From Thiodiazotropha sp040507225 (GTDB taxonomy: Bacteria; Pseudomonadota; Gammaproteobacteria; Chromatiales; Chromatiaceae): a DNA stretch of 64,000 nucleotides. Shown here in pieces: positions 54,125 to 63,748 of this stretch (positions are counted from its first letter, which is position 1; every line of letters begins with the position of its first letter). The position numbers were made by a program, and so were the translations under genes. The stretch covers positions 806,001 through 870,000 of the forward strand of contig JBEVVG010000002.1 in assembly GCA_040507225.1 (NCBI GenBank), given 5' to 3'. A model generated the notes under the pieces. It did not search any database. It worked only from the letters and a program-made list of their open reading frames with translations, and was not told where the DNA came from.

Positions 54125-55042
54125 ATGAACTTGCGGGATTTGAAATATCTCATCGCAGTAGCCGAAACCGAACATTTCGGCCACGCCGCCGCCCAGTGTT
54201 TCGTGAGTCAACCGACCCTCAGTGGACAGATCAAGAAACTCGAGGAGGAGCTGGGCGTGACCATCTTCGAACGGACCAACCGTTCGGTTTCGATCACCCC
54301 GATCGGCACGGAAATCGTCAAACACGCCAAATTGATTCTGGAACAGGCTGATGTGATCCGTCAGCTGGCCCAGGCGCAACGGGATCCCCTGGCTGGCGCC
54401 CTGCGGGTGGGTGCGATTCCCACGGTCAGCCCCTACCTGATCCCGCTGATCCTGATGCCGCTCAAGGCGCAGTATCCGCAGATGCGGCTGGTGCTTTCCG
54501 AGGAAGTCACCGACATGCTCACCCGGCGCCTGCTGGATCACCAGGTGGATGTGGCGATCCTCGCCACTGCGGTGAAGGAGCCTGAGTTGGAGGTCATGCC
54601 GCTGTTTGAGGAGCCATTCTGGCTGGCCCATCCCCGGGATCACGAACTGTACAACAAAGACGAGATCAGCCGTCGGGACCTTAACCGGCTCGATCTGCTG
54701 CTGCTGGCCGACGGCCATTGTCTGACCGACCAGGTGATGGATGTCTGCCGCATCAAGGAGGGCATGCTGGACAATGAGATGGCGGACCTGCGCGCCGCCA
54801 GTCTCGAGACCCTGCTACAACTGGTCGGGGCCGGATTCGGCTGCACCCTGGTGCCTGCCCTGGCGGTGCGCGGCGCCTGGACCACTGATTCCGGCATCAT
54901 TGCACGCAAGCTCACGATGAAGGATGCTTACCGCCGGGTTCAGTTCGTCTATCGCAAGACCTTTCCGCGCAAGCAGGCCATCGAGGCGCTGGCGGATGTG
55001 ATACGCGAACAATTGCCGAACACGGTTCGCGCACTGACCTGA
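54125..55042 (+). CDS. oxyR: Hydrogen peroxide sensor OxyR (LysR family)
   Basis: 305 aa, same size as E. coli OxyR. N-terminal LysR helix-turn-helix with EHFGHAAAQCFVSQPTLSGQIKKLE; the sensor cysteines C199 and C208 occur in DGHCLTDQVMDVC at the exact E. coli numbering, so peroxide forms the same disulfide. C-terminal LVPALAV and VFRK/VYRKTFPRK match. It is the first of four co-directional genes with 45-58 nt gaps. Methanethiol oxidation elsewhere in the window produces H2O2, but no direct link is visible. Confidence 0.95.
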   Translation: MNLRDLKYLIAVAETEHFGHAAAQCFVSQPTLSGQIKKLEEELGVTIFERTNRSVSITPIGTEIVKHAKLILEQADVIRQLAQAQRDPLAGALRVGAIPTVSPYLIPLILMPLKAQYPQMRLVLSEEVTDMLTRRLLDHQVDVAILATAVKEPELEVMPLFEEPFWLAHPRDHELYNKDEISRRDLNRLDLLLLADGHCLTDQVMDVCRIKEGMLDNEMADLRAASLETLLQLVGAGFGCTLVPALAVRGAWTTDSGIIARKLTMKDAYRRVQFVYRKTFPRKQAIEALADVIREQLPNTVRALT

Positions 55043-55100
55043 TACTGGGCGTCAATACCCACAACTCTTCGCTGCACAGGCCCTAACCTGGAGAGGTACC

Positions 55101-56351
55101 ATGTCCGAGGTTATGCATCACGAATCGCCACAACGCTTTACCGACCTGCTCGAGGTCGGCGCCGATCGACAGGCGACCCTGCTGCCGGGGGTACACCCCC
55201 TGCCCAATCTGCTGTCCCTGGATGCTGAGGAGGTGCTGGAAGCGTTTCGCGAGAGCCAGATCCGGGATTTCAGCAAGACGATCGGGGAACTGGAGCAGCC
55301 AGGCAGTCCGCTGCACCGGGCATTCGCAGATCTGCGCACCATCGCGGCCAAGGACCCGGACAATCCGCTCAACCGGCTGAAGATCTTTCAGCCCGGCGCC
55401 CTGCAATCCCTGTTTCTCGATCTCCACGAGCATGTCATGTCCCACCCGGTGTGGCATCACCCCTGCTTTGTGCGGATCTTCGAAGGGCGCTTTGATCAGG
55501 ATCAGCTGACGCGTTTCGCCCTCAACTATTTCAACCAGGTGAAGAACACCCGGCAGTGCGTGGCACTGGCCCAGGGTCGGTTTTCCGGCTTCATCGATCT
55601 GCCCTATGGCTGTCTCAATGAGCGTGTCTCCGAACTGGTGCAGATCATCCTCGCGCAATTGCTGGCGGACGAGTACGGTGTCGGGACCCACAGCATCGAC
55701 AGCTATCCCGACCTGGCAAGTCTGCTCGGCTCCACCACCCATATCGTGATGTACCGGCAGATTTTTGAAGGGCTGGGGATCCCCTTCGAGGCGCAGGATG
55801 TGCCGATGCTCCATGAAGTGGCCGACAATGCCCTGGTGCAGCGCCTGCTTGCCGGACACCCGGAGTTCACCCTGCTCGAGTCCCTGGCCTCGGTCGGGTT
55901 GGGGATGGAGTGGGGTGTTCCGGAATTTTTCAGCCTGCTGCTCGGCGGCATGATCCGTTGGGCCTGGCAACATCAGGTGCCTCTCACCCAGCATCATCTG
56001 ATCGTCTTCATCGCGCATGTCCAGTACGATGTGCTGCATGCCATATCGGTGATGCTGGCCACCAGCCTGCTCGGCCACCAGCCTGAATCCGTCGACCAGA
56101 TCAAGCAGGCAACCAACATGCTCATGTCGAGCCGCTACAACATGATGTCCGGTCTCTATCGGCACCTGTTCGGGGAGTCCTGTGACGACATCCATGAGAT
56201 CGGCCTGGATACCCGCTACCGAATTCATGACCGGCGCATTGAGTCGGCCCTGATTGCCGCGCGTCAGCAGGTTGCGGATCACACGGTGGTGGATGCGCAG
56301 AGCTACCGGGCGGAAACCCAGGTTCCTTTCGTCTTCAGCGAATCGGTATGA
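55101..56351 (+). CDS. Heme-oxygenase-like diiron oxidase candidate (iron-containing redox enzyme family)
   Basis: 416 aa. Helix-rich, with the heme-oxygenase-like/HDO pattern: HPVWHHPCFVRIFEGRFDQDQLTRFALNYFNQVKN..., LADEYGVGTHSIDSYPDL (acidic and His ligands), and HHLIVFIAHVQYDVLHAI near 320 that provides D..H ligands. Members use two irons and O2 for varied oxidations; the substrate is unknown. N-terminal 100 residues lie outside the domain. It sits between oxyR and a TrpD2-like gene, 46 nt before the latter, so peroxide/iron stress is a possible context. Confidence 0.7.
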   Translation: MSEVMHHESPQRFTDLLEVGADRQATLLPGVHPLPNLLSLDAEEVLEAFRESQIRDFSKTIGELEQPGSPLHRAFADLRTIAAKDPDNPLNRLKIFQPGALQSLFLDLHEHVMSHPVWHHPCFVRIFEGRFDQDQLTRFALNYFNQVKNTRQCVALAQGRFSGFIDLPYGCLNERVSELVQIILAQLLADEYGVGTHSIDSYPDLASLLGSTTHIVMYRQIFEGLGIPFEAQDVPMLHEVADNALVQRLLAGHPEFTLLESLASVGLGMEWGVPEFFSLLLGGMIRWAWQHQVPLTQHHLIVFIAHVQYDVLHAISVMLATSLLGHQPESVDQIKQATNMLMSSRYNMMSGLYRHLFGESCDDIHEIGLDTRYRIHDRRIESALIAARQQVADHTVVDAQSYRAETQVPFVFSESV

Positions 56352-56397
56352 TGGTGTACCCAGAGCGGTAACAGAGATCTTCGAGGAGTCCCAAATC

Positions 56398-57438
56398 ATG
56401 CATCATCCCAGCAGTCCGGCGGGTGAGATTTTTCAGAAACGCCTGATCGCCACCGCCAAGGGCCGCCACGGCGCCAAGGATATGAGTCGCGAGGAGGCCC
56501 GTGAGGCTCTGGATTTTCTCATCAGCGCGGAGGCGCACCCCGCCCAGGTAGGCGCTTTTCTCACCGCCATGCGCTTCAAAGGCGCCAAGGTGGAGGAGAT
56601 GAAGGGGTTTCTGGATGCCATGGAAGGCAGCGCCACCCTGATCTCCCCGAAGGTGGAGGGTCTGCTCAACTGCAACGGACCCTATGACGGGCGCAAGAAC
56701 GCCCTCCACCTGGGGCTCGCCGCTGCTCTGGTGACCAGTTCCGCCGGGGTGCCGGTGATCATGCACTGTAACACTGGTCTGCCGCCCAAGTACGGGGTCA
56801 CGACCGCCTGTGTTCTGGAGGCCCTGGGCATCCCGGCCTACCGCCAGCCCAATCAGGTCGCCCGGGATATCGAGGAGATGGGCTTTGGCCATCTGCATGC
56901 AAGCCGTTACCTGCATGGTGTGGAGCGGCTCAAGCCAATCCGCCAAACCCTCTTCTACCGCTCATTTCTGCATGCCTGCGAGGTGATGCTGAATCCCGCC
57001 GGCGCCGCGTTTTCCCTGATCGGCGCCGCGCATGTGGGTTTCCTGGAGCGTTTCGCCACGGCTGCGGGTGAACGGGGATGCCAGCGGGTCATGGCGGTTC
57101 AGGGGGTGGATGGCTGCGACGAATTGCCCCTGCAGCCGATCTCCGTGGTCGAGTACCGGGACGGCGAGCTGTCCCAGTACACCCTGGATCCCGAGAGTTA
57201 CGGAATTGCCTGCCGGGAGACTCGTCCCTGTGTTACCGCGGAGGCCACCGCGGAGGTGATCCGCGCGGCCTTGCTAGAAGGGGATGAAACCCATCAGGAT
57301 GCCATCGTTTACAACGTTGCGGTCAGGCTCTACCTCAGCGGCCGGGTCGATGAGATTGCGCAGGGGATCGAGCAGGCCCGGGAGCTCATCCGCAGCGATG
57401 TTGCGGGGCAGAAACTGCGCCAGCTGCAACAAGGCTGA
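56398..57438 (+). CDS. TrpD2/YbiB-like anthranilate phosphoribosyltransferase-family protein
   Basis: 346 aa from the ATG at 56398 (GAGGAG upstream). The N-terminal helical domain (REEAREALDFLISAEAHPAQVGAFLTAMRFKG) and the C-terminal alpha/beta domain are the TrpD fold. The phosphoribosyl-pyrophosphate loop that reads GTGGDG in true TrpD is here NGPYDGRKN, and the KSGSAD-type motif is replaced (PKYGVTTACVLEALGI). So it is a TrpD2-type paralogue, not a tryptophan enzyme; E. coli YbiB binds nucleic acid. Co-directional with the diiron candidate and apbE. Confidence 0.8.
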   Translation: MHHPSSPAGEIFQKRLIATAKGRHGAKDMSREEAREALDFLISAEAHPAQVGAFLTAMRFKGAKVEEMKGFLDAMEGSATLISPKVEGLLNCNGPYDGRKNALHLGLAAALVTSSAGVPVIMHCNTGLPPKYGVTTACVLEALGIPAYRQPNQVARDIEEMGFGHLHASRYLHGVERLKPIRQTLFYRSFLHACEVMLNPAGAAFSLIGAAHVGFLERFATAAGERGCQRVMAVQGVDGCDELPLQPISVVEYRDGELSQYTLDPESYGIACRETRPCVTAEATAEVIRAALLEGDETHQDAIVYNVAVRLYLSGRVDEIAQGIEQARELIRSDVAGQKLRQLQQG

Positions 57439-57483
57439 GGCCCGGTTGTCATGTCATTCGCTGATATTCAAGGACCGATCGAC

Positions 57484-58533
57484 ATGTTGCGTTGCAGACT
57501 TTTGTGCATTTCGTTGTGGCTGGTCCTGCTGGCTCTGGCCGGCTGTGGACAGGGGCCTGCCGATCACCGCCAGACTCTGCTGGTGTTCGGCACCCTGCTG
57601 GACATCCAGGCCTACACGGATCAGCCCAAGACCTTCAACCGCGCCGTGCAGAGCCTGGATCAGACCTTTCAGGGTATGCACCGGGACTGGCACGCCTGGA
57701 AGGGCGACGGTGATCTGGTGCAACTCAACCGGGCCCTGTCCCGGGGGGAATCCCGGGAAGTATCGCCACAACTCGCGGAACTCCTGAAGCGGGCCCAGGG
57801 CTATGCGTCCAACAGTGACAACTTGTTCAACCCCGCGATCGGCGCGTTGATTGGCCTGTGGGGATTCCATCGCGACGAGCCGCCGGGCGGGCCTCCACCG
57901 GAGCCACAGCGGATTGCGGAATTGATCCGGTTGAATCCGAAGATGAGTGACCTGAGCATCGAGGCTTCGCAAATAAGCTCATCCAACCCGGCGGTGTCGC
58001 TGGATCTGGGCGCCTTCGCCAAGGGGTACGCCCTGAATCTGGCGATCGATGAACTGCACGGGTTCGGTATCGATAATGCCATCGTCAACGCGGGGGGAGA
58101 TCTGTGTGTCTCCGGCCAGCACGGGGATCGGCCCTGGAAGATCGGTATCCGGCATCCCCTGGGAGAGGGGGTTATCGCATCCGTCGGGGTCTCGGATGGT
58201 GAGTGTGTGCTTACTTCCGGTAACTATGAACGCTATCGTGAATACGAAGGCATACGCTATGCCCACATCATCGATCCGCGCAGCGGCTACCCGGTGAAGC
58301 ATGTGGCGTCCGCCACGGTGATCAGTCATGACGGCGGGTTGGCGGATGCCGCGGCCACCGCACTGAGTGTGGCGGGCCCCGACGAGTGGCTTGAGATCGC
58401 CCGTAAAATGGGATTGTCCGAGGTGATGCTGGTGGACGAGACCGGGCGGGTCTACCTCACCCCCGGGATGCAGAAGCGGATCAAATTCCAGCAGGATGTG
58501 GATCAGGTGGTGGTATCGCTGGACACCCCGTAG
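57484..58533 (+). CDS. apbE: FAD:protein FMN transferase, lipoprotein
   Basis: 349 aa from the ATG at 57484 (AAGGA upstream); residues 1-18 are a signal with lipobox LAGC. ApbE motifs: VFGTLLDIQAY, LFNPAIGALIGLWGFH, SLDLGAFAKGYALN, NAGGDLCVSG, YAHIIDPRSGYPV and ADAAATALSV. It attaches FMN covalently to Thr of exported flavoproteins such as NqrB/C or RnfG, in the periplasm. It is last in the oxyR-led group. Confidence 0.95.
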   Translation: MLRCRLLCISLWLVLLALAGCGQGPADHRQTLLVFGTLLDIQAYTDQPKTFNRAVQSLDQTFQGMHRDWHAWKGDGDLVQLNRALSRGESREVSPQLAELLKRAQGYASNSDNLFNPAIGALIGLWGFHRDEPPGGPPPEPQRIAELIRLNPKMSDLSIEASQISSSNPAVSLDLGAFAKGYALNLAIDELHGFGIDNAIVNAGGDLCVSGQHGDRPWKIGIRHPLGEGVIASVGVSDGECVLTSGNYERYREYEGIRYAHIIDPRSGYPVKHVASATVISHDGGLADAAATALSVAGPDEWLEIARKMGLSEVMLVDETGRVYLTPGMQKRIKFQQDVDQVVVSLDTP

Positions 58534-58641
58534 GACAGCGCCCGAGGCGTGTCATGTCGGGTTTCCCGGAAGCCGTTGAGGATATCCGGGGGATTCCACA
58601 GAAAGGCGATTGTCAGGAAATCGGTTCACCGCTTGGCAGCC

Positions 58642-59934
58642 TCAATCGATCGGACAGGACTCCACCACCTTGACCACCGCTTCGGTCAAGGTCTTCAAAT
58701 CCGCTTCGTCGATGATGTAGGGCGGCATGAGATAAACCAGGCGGTCAAAGGGTCTGACCCAGACACCGGCTTCGACGAAACAGTTCTGGATATGTTTCAT
58801 GTTGACCGGTTTTTTCATCTCCACCACACCGATCGCCCCGAGGGTTCGGACCTCCTCCACCTGGGGCATCTCGCGGCAGGGCGCGAGGCCGTCGGATAGC
58901 TGGGCTTCAATGGCCTTGATGCGTTCTTCCCAGGGGGATTCGAGCAGCAGTTCGATACTCGCCAGAGCCACCCGGCAGGCCAGAGGATTGGCCATGAAGG
59001 TCGGTCCGTGCATGAATACCCCGGGATCTCCTCGGCTGATGGTCTGGCTGACTTCCTCGGTGGTGAGGGTCGCGGCAAGACTCAGGTAACCGCCGGTCAG
59101 GGACTTGCCGATGCACAGGATGTCAGGAATCACCTCCGCATGCTCGCAGGCGAACAGTTTGCCGGTGCGTCCAAAGCCGGTGGCAATCTCATCCAGGATC
59201 AGCAGTACGCCGAACTGGTCGCACAGGCGGCGCACCTCCTGCAGATATTCCACGGAATAGAAGCGCATGCCGCCCGCACCCTGCACGATGGGTTCGAGAA
59301 TCACCGCCGCGATTTCCTGGTGGTGTTCCCGCAGCTTGTCGGACAGATCCCTGGCATTCTCATTCTTGCACGGGTGACCGAAAAAACACTTCGGCGCCTC
59401 GGTGAAAATCTGCTCGGGCAAAATCCCCTTGAACAGGCTGTGCATCCCGGTGTCCGGGTCGCAGACGGACATGGCGCCGAACGTATCCCCGTGATAACCC
59501 CGGCGAATGGTGAGGAAGCGTTGCCGCTCCGGCATTCCCTTGTCCTGCCAGTACTGGATTGCCATTTTCAACGCCACTTCCACAGACACCGAGCCGGAGT
59601 CGCAGAAAAACACCGATTGCAGGGGCGATGGGGTGATCTCGACGAGTTTGCGGGCGAGTTGCGCGGCGGGTCTGTGGGTCAGGCCGCCGAACATGACATG
59701 CGCCATATCCTTGAGCTGTGATTCGATGGCCTGGTTCAGGCGGGGATGATTGTAACCATGGATCGCGCACCACCAGGATGACATGCCATCGATGAGTTCC
59801 CGTCCGTCCTCCAGACGTATGCGGACCCCTTCAGCAGAGACCGCGGGATACACCGGCAGGTCGGCTCCGATGGCACTGTAAGGGTGCCAGACATGCTGGT
59901 TGTCGAAATCGATCCAGTTTTCTTTATCGGTCAT
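58642..59934 (-). CDS. bioA: Adenosylmethionine-8-amino-7-oxononanoate aminotransferase
   Basis: 430 aa from the ATG at 59934 (TDKENWIDFDNQHVWHPYSAI), which matches the BioA N-terminus. There is no ribosome site; the DNA upstream reads CCTCCCCCC on the coding strand. Class III PLP aminotransferase: SSWWCAIHGYNHP, FFCDSGSVSVEVALKMA, RRGYHGDTFGAMSV, LDEIATGFGRTG, the PLP lysine in CIGKSLTGGYL, and HGPTFMANPLACRVA. It makes 7,8-diaminopelargonate in biotin synthesis. Other bio genes are not in the window. Confidence 0.95.
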   Translation of the reverse strand: MTDKENWIDFDNQHVWHPYSAIGADLPVYPAVSAEGVRIRLEDGRELIDGMSSWWCAIHGYNHPRLNQAIESQLKDMAHVMFGGLTHRPAAQLARKLVEITPSPLQSVFFCDSGSVSVEVALKMAIQYWQDKGMPERQRFLTIRRGYHGDTFGAMSVCDPDTGMHSLFKGILPEQIFTEAPKCFFGHPCKNENARDLSDKLREHHQEIAAVILEPIVQGAGGMRFYSVEYLQEVRRLCDQFGVLLILDEIATGFGRTGKLFACEHAEVIPDILCIGKSLTGGYLSLAATLTTEEVSQTISRGDPGVFMHGPTFMANPLACRVALASIELLLESPWEERIKAIEAQLSDGLAPCREMPQVEEVRTLGAIGVVEMKKPVNMKHIQNCFVEAGVWVRPFDRLVYLMPPYIIDEADLKTLTEAVVKVVESCPID

Positions 59935-60190
59935 GAAGGGGGGAGGTCCGTTGATACAGGAGAGAGAGGGTAGCAGATATTTTCGCGTGAATTGTTGTAA
60001 TCTAATGAAACGGCGCAGGGTCGGGCCGCAACGCCCGGGATGGTCGAACTGCTGCATTGCAGACAACCCGCACCTCGGGAATTGTAGCAAAAACGCCGGC
60101 TGCGTTCGTTAAGTCATAATAATATCATTAATATCAGTCGGTTAGTAGTGACTGGCCGAGCTTGCAAAACATACTTGCGTGGAGGTGTGC

Positions 60191-60436
60191 ATGGATAAAC
60201 CGGTTATCGCGGCGAAACAGCCGATCAATGTCGATCTCGTGACGGGCAAAGAGTACTGGTGGTGTGCCTGCGGGCGTTCCGCCAATCAGCCGTTCTGTGA
60301 CGGTTCTCATCAGGGCACGGGTATCGAGCCGTTGGGTTTCAAACCGGAAAAGAGTGGCGAGCACTGGCTGTGCCGTTGCAAACAAACCAAAAATCCGCCC
60401 TATTGCGACGGTACCCATAAAACATTGAAGGACTGA
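60191..60436 (+). CDS. Double CDGSH iron-sulfur protein
   Basis: 81 aa from the ATG at 60191, with GGAGGT 5 nt upstream. Two CDGSH motifs: CACGRSANQPFCDGSH (about 25-40) and CRCKQTKNPPYCDGTH (about 61-76), each binding a [2Fe-2S] cluster with three Cys and one His. Full-length for bacterial tandem CDGSH proteins. Role in electron or cluster transfer is general to the family; the client is unknown. It stands alone. Confidence 0.95.
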   Translation: MDKPVIAAKQPINVDLVTGKEYWWCACGRSANQPFCDGSHQGTGIEPLGFKPEKSGEHWLCRCKQTKNPPYCDGTHKTLKD

Positions 60437-60637
60437 GCCGGAAGCCGAATGGGTGGACCTCCGCAGGCTGCTGGAGGTTTGCGCATCCCGGTCATGCCGG
60501 GCGGGCGGAAGGAAACGCCGGGGTGGTGGTGTAGAGCCTTTTTTTGGCGCTGCGCAGAGGCTTTCTGTCTGTCCTGACGGGTTTGACATCCGAGACTGCC
60601 TGGCCCGCAGATGGGTCTTGCTGCGCCAAAACCGACT

Positions 60638-61777
60638 CTATTGCGGCTTTTTGATCCGCTGGTCCTTGTCCTGCTGAGAAGGTTTCTCCCCCCCGACCTC
60701 GTATTCAATCCGGTTGCGGCCATTCGCCTTGGCAAGATACAAGGCCTGGTCAGCGCTGGCCAGCAGGTGTGCCCCCACCTCCTGATGATGCGACTTGCCC
60801 AGCATGGGCAGGGCCTCACTCACGCCGATCGAGACGCTGATGCTCAGGCTGGTGCCATCGTCCAGGGGTATGGGATGGGATACGATCTCGAGGCGAATCC
60901 GTTCCGCCAGCAGCAGCGCCTCGGACAGCGATGTCTGAGGCAACAGCAAGGCAAATTCCTCGCCTCCGTAACGGGTGGCCACATCACTGGCGCGCAGCTG
61001 GGAGCGGATGCGTTTGGCCAGTTCGGTGAGTACCCGGTCACCGGCCGGGTGACCGTATTGATCGTTGATCCGCTTGAAATGGTCCGCATCGATGAACAGG
61101 CAGCTGAGGGGCTGGCGGTAACGGCTGGCCCGGGCCAGTTCCTCCTCGAGTCGGCGATCCAGGTATCGGCGATTGTGCAACTGGGTAAGGGGGTCGGTCA
61201 GGCCGCTGATCAGCAACCTTTCCCGGTTGGTGACATTTTCAAGACATACTCCGCAGATGGTCGCCAGGCGCGCCAGGAAATCGCACGCGTGCTGGCGGGT
61301 GAAACGTTGCGGGTCGCTGCTTCCCAGGTTGATGCTGCCTACCAGCTGGTTGCCGCAGAACAGGGGCAGAATCGCCATGCTGTGCAGGTTGTCGGGATGG
61401 TTGAACAGGTTGTCGTATTCCGGGGAGAGAAACGGGCCCAGCCAGGGGCTCTTGATGTACTGATAGCGGTGGTTGACCGGGATCAGTTCATCGACGAAAC
61501 GCGTATAGGGAAAGGCCTCCTCGCTGATACCGCTGTTCCCCAGCAAATGCCGCAGTTCGTGGTCCGGGTCATGCAGGATCAGCAAAATATTGCTGACTTC
61601 AAAGGAGGTGAGCAGGCCTTCGGACATCCCGCTGAGCAGCTCGGGCAGGGATTCGGCGCTGAGAAGTTCGAGTTCCCGGGCGTGGAACCGTTCCAGGGTT
61701 TCCTGGTTGCGTTGCGCCTTGCGGGTCAATTCCGTCAAGTGAAGCCGCAGGATTCGGTTTTCTTCTCTTAAATCCAT
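60638..61777 (-). CDS. GAF-type diguanylate cyclase
   Basis: 379 aa. N-terminal coiled helix (1-45), a DUF484/GAF-like sensor domain (50-190: ILLILHDPDHELRHLL, SMAILPLFCGNQLVGSINLG), and a GGDEF domain with DPLTQLHNRRYLDRRL, FIDADHFKRINDQYGH and active-site GGEEF. No EAL domain, so a pure synthase; no RxxD inhibitory motif is obvious near the expected spot. No membrane segment. It is a cytoplasmic c-di-GMP synthase with unknown ligand. Confidence 0.93.
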   Translation of the reverse strand: MDLREENRILRLHLTELTRKAQRNQETLERFHARELELLSAESLPELLSGMSEGLLTSFEVSNILLILHDPDHELRHLLGNSGISEEAFPYTRFVDELIPVNHRYQYIKSPWLGPFLSPEYDNLFNHPDNLHSMAILPLFCGNQLVGSINLGSSDPQRFTRQHACDFLARLATICGVCLENVTNRERLLISGLTDPLTQLHNRRYLDRRLEEELARASRYRQPLSCLFIDADHFKRINDQYGHPAGDRVLTELAKRIRSQLRASDVATRYGGEEFALLLPQTSLSEALLLAERIRLEIVSHPIPLDDGTSLSISVSIGVSEALPMLGKSHHQEVGAHLLASADQALYLAKANGRNRIEYEVGGEKPSQQDKDQRIKKPQ

Positions 61778-61918
61778 GTTTCCACACCCCTAACCGTCAG
61801 CGTATCGGCGGGAGACGTCGCATCTTGAATTTCCATCGCCGGAAATGGCCGGTGGGTCAGGCCTCTGTGGCCCCGCATTGGGCGGCAGTCAGCGATCCGT
61901 GCCACCTGACGGGGGTCG

Positions 61919-62956
61919 CTACAGACCGGCCTCGGCGCGCCAGTGCTGATAGTCCGGGTAGTGGCGGTAGCCCCGGTCGGTGATGTAGGTGATCACATTG
62001 CGCAGGCGATAGAAACGCACGACCGAATCGACCCGGATGATTTCCTTGCCCTGTTCATCGAAGAAGATCAGTGACGGGGTGTAAAAGAGCCCCAGTTCCT
62101 CGGCCCAGCGTTTAGCCGTGGTGCGGCGTCCGTCGGGGGTGATGACCGGGGTGTCGGCGTGGATATCGAGTTGCACGTTGTCGAAATCCCGTATCAGCCG
62201 GTTGATCGCCGGGTCGCGCAGGGGCTCACCATGCAACACGTCGCAGGCGTGGCAGTTTCCCTGTTCGAAATATACGACCAACGGACGCTGGCCGGGAAAC
62301 CGGCTGCGGTCCAGATTGTGCGGGGGTGGTATGAAGAACTCCTCCTCGTTCAGGTCACCGGGTTCGAAGGCGGTGCCGGAGTCACCCCGGGACAGGTAGC
62401 GGGGAAAGGGTTCCTTCAGGTAGTGCTGGTCCGCGACGTATTCCAGCGCGGCTCGAAACTGATAGGGCGGGTAATAGCCCCGCAGACGAAACACCTGTTT
62501 ACCCTGGGCGTCGTAAAAGATCAGCGAGGGCGTGAAATTGGTGTCTTCCCGCAAGGCGTATTCCCGCTCGGTGAGGAGATCGCCCTCGGGGGTAGTGACT
62601 TCCTCCGGACTCCAGATGTCGATGGGCACGATATCGAAATGCTGGCGCGTGTAATCCGTGATATCGGACAGCCCGAAGTTGACCTCCAAAAGCATCCGGC
62701 AATAGGGGCAGCGCTTCTGTCCGAAGTAGACGATCAACCCCTGCTTGCCGCTGCCGATTGCTTCCTTGAGGTCGCTGGGGAGGTCGAGAAAACTCTTTTT
62801 GAACCACTCCGGATAGACCAGCAGCTCTTTCATCGGCAGGTCGTCGAAAGAGTAGGCATCTTCGTCCGGGCCGGTGGCGGCAGGCAACGGACGAGTGAGG
62901 ATGAAAAGCATCAATGTGCAGAGTGCCGCTGGAAGCGTGACGCGTGGCATTATCAT
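61919..62956 (-). CDS. Tandem thioredoxin-fold periplasmic protein (SoxW-like)
   Basis: 345 aa; the ATG at 62956 or the next one (62950). Signal peptide ends near PAA (residue 27). Two thioredoxin-fold domains: the first with CPYC (YFGQKRCPYCRMLL, about 80-92) and the second with CHAC (YFEQGNCHACDVLH, about 236-248); each has a TPSLIFYD/TPSLIFFD cis-proline region. Such proteins relate to SoxW/DsbC-type thiol exchange in the periplasm. Duplicated domains in one chain suggest a two-site reductase. Partner not evident. Confidence 0.85.
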   Translation of the reverse strand: MIMPRVTLPAALCTLMLFILTRPLPAATGPDEDAYSFDDLPMKELLVYPEWFKKSFLDLPSDLKEAIGSGKQGLIVYFGQKRCPYCRMLLEVNFGLSDITDYTRQHFDIVPIDIWSPEEVTTPEGDLLTEREYALREDTNFTPSLIFYDAQGKQVFRLRGYYPPYQFRAALEYVADQHYLKEPFPRYLSRGDSGTAFEPGDLNEEEFFIPPPHNLDRSRFPGQRPLVVYFEQGNCHACDVLHGEPLRDPAINRLIRDFDNVQLDIHADTPVITPDGRRTTAKRWAEELGLFYTPSLIFFDEQGKEIIRVDSVVRFYRLRNVITYITDRGYRHYPDYQHWRAEAGL

Positions 62957-63182
62957 GGTTCGGTCGTTGGTTCTCAGCCTTTGTTGTTGCTTTGAGTGTC
63001 TGGAGAGGGAACCGGTTCCTGTTCATCACCAGCCATCGATACTGCCTGGTGGGCATAGTACACAAGCATAGCCGATGGGACAAAATAGCGTATGGGGTTT
63101 GGCCGCAGGGTGTTTTCTTCTATGATTCGGGTGAGAAACCAGATCTGTGATCTGCCAATCCAAATTCAGAGGGAGAATCGAA

Positions 63183-63737
63183 ATGAGAGAGTACACTCGA
63201 GGCCTGACGGCCATTGCACTTCTGGCCCTGTCCATGAACGTGGCGGCGGAAGGGGATCCGGCGGCCTATTGTAACCAGGCCGCCAAACTGTATCAGGAGG
63301 ACGATATTGCGGGCGCCGTGGAAGAGGCCAAGTGGTGCCTCGAGTCCCTCGAGCAGTTGCAGCAATCCCGCAAGAGCGAACGCTTTCCCAAGGATGTGGC
63401 GGGATGGAATCGCGGAGAAATCGAGCAGAACAAGATGATGGGGTTCTCCAATATCAGCACCGAATACAACAAGGGTGACAAGATGATCGAAGCCAGTTAC
63501 ACCAGTGGCGGCGGTGGCATGGGCGCCATGTTCAGCCAGATGGGTCTGGCCGGCGGGGGCAAGAAGATCCGGCTCGGCCGCTACACCGGTATGGTCATGG
63601 AAGAGGGCAGTCGCAACGAGATCATGATCAGCCTCAAGATGACGCCGGGAATGCTGAATCTGTCCAGCAGCAGTGCGTCTCTGGAAGAACTGAGCAAATT
63701 CGCCAAGGCTTTTCCTGTCAGCGACATCGATCAGTAG
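63183..63737 (+). CDS. Small secreted protein of unknown function
   Basis: 184 aa from the ATG at 63183 (GAGGGAG upstream). Signal peptide ends VAAEG (about 22). The mature part has a TPR-like start (YCNQAAKLYQEDDIAGAVEEAKWCLESL), then a beta-rich region with a glycine-rich loop (TSGGGGMGAMFSQMGLAGGG). Not a family I recognise with certainty. Followed by a perfect hairpin. Confidence 0.75.
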   Translation: MREYTRGLTAIALLALSMNVAAEGDPAAYCNQAAKLYQEDDIAGAVEEAKWCLESLEQLQQSRKSERFPKDVAGWNRGEIEQNKMMGFSNISTEYNKGDKMIEASYTSGGGGMGAMFSQMGLAGGGKKIRLGRYTGMVMEEGSRNEIMISLKMTPGMLNLSSSSASLEELSKFAKAFPVSDIDQ

Positions 63738-63748
63738 AGGCCGGGTGA

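Noticed and set aside
53749..54153. 134-codon minus-strand frame overlapping the oxyR start
   Set aside because: No family, no ribosome site, overlaps a conserved gene. The C-terminal half looks slightly protein-like, so I leave it open but do not annotate it.
56398..57438. Anthranilate phosphoribosyltransferase TrpD (tryptophan synthesis)
   Set aside because: The PRPP-binding GTGGDG-type loop and the KSGSAD motif are replaced, and no trp genes are nearby.
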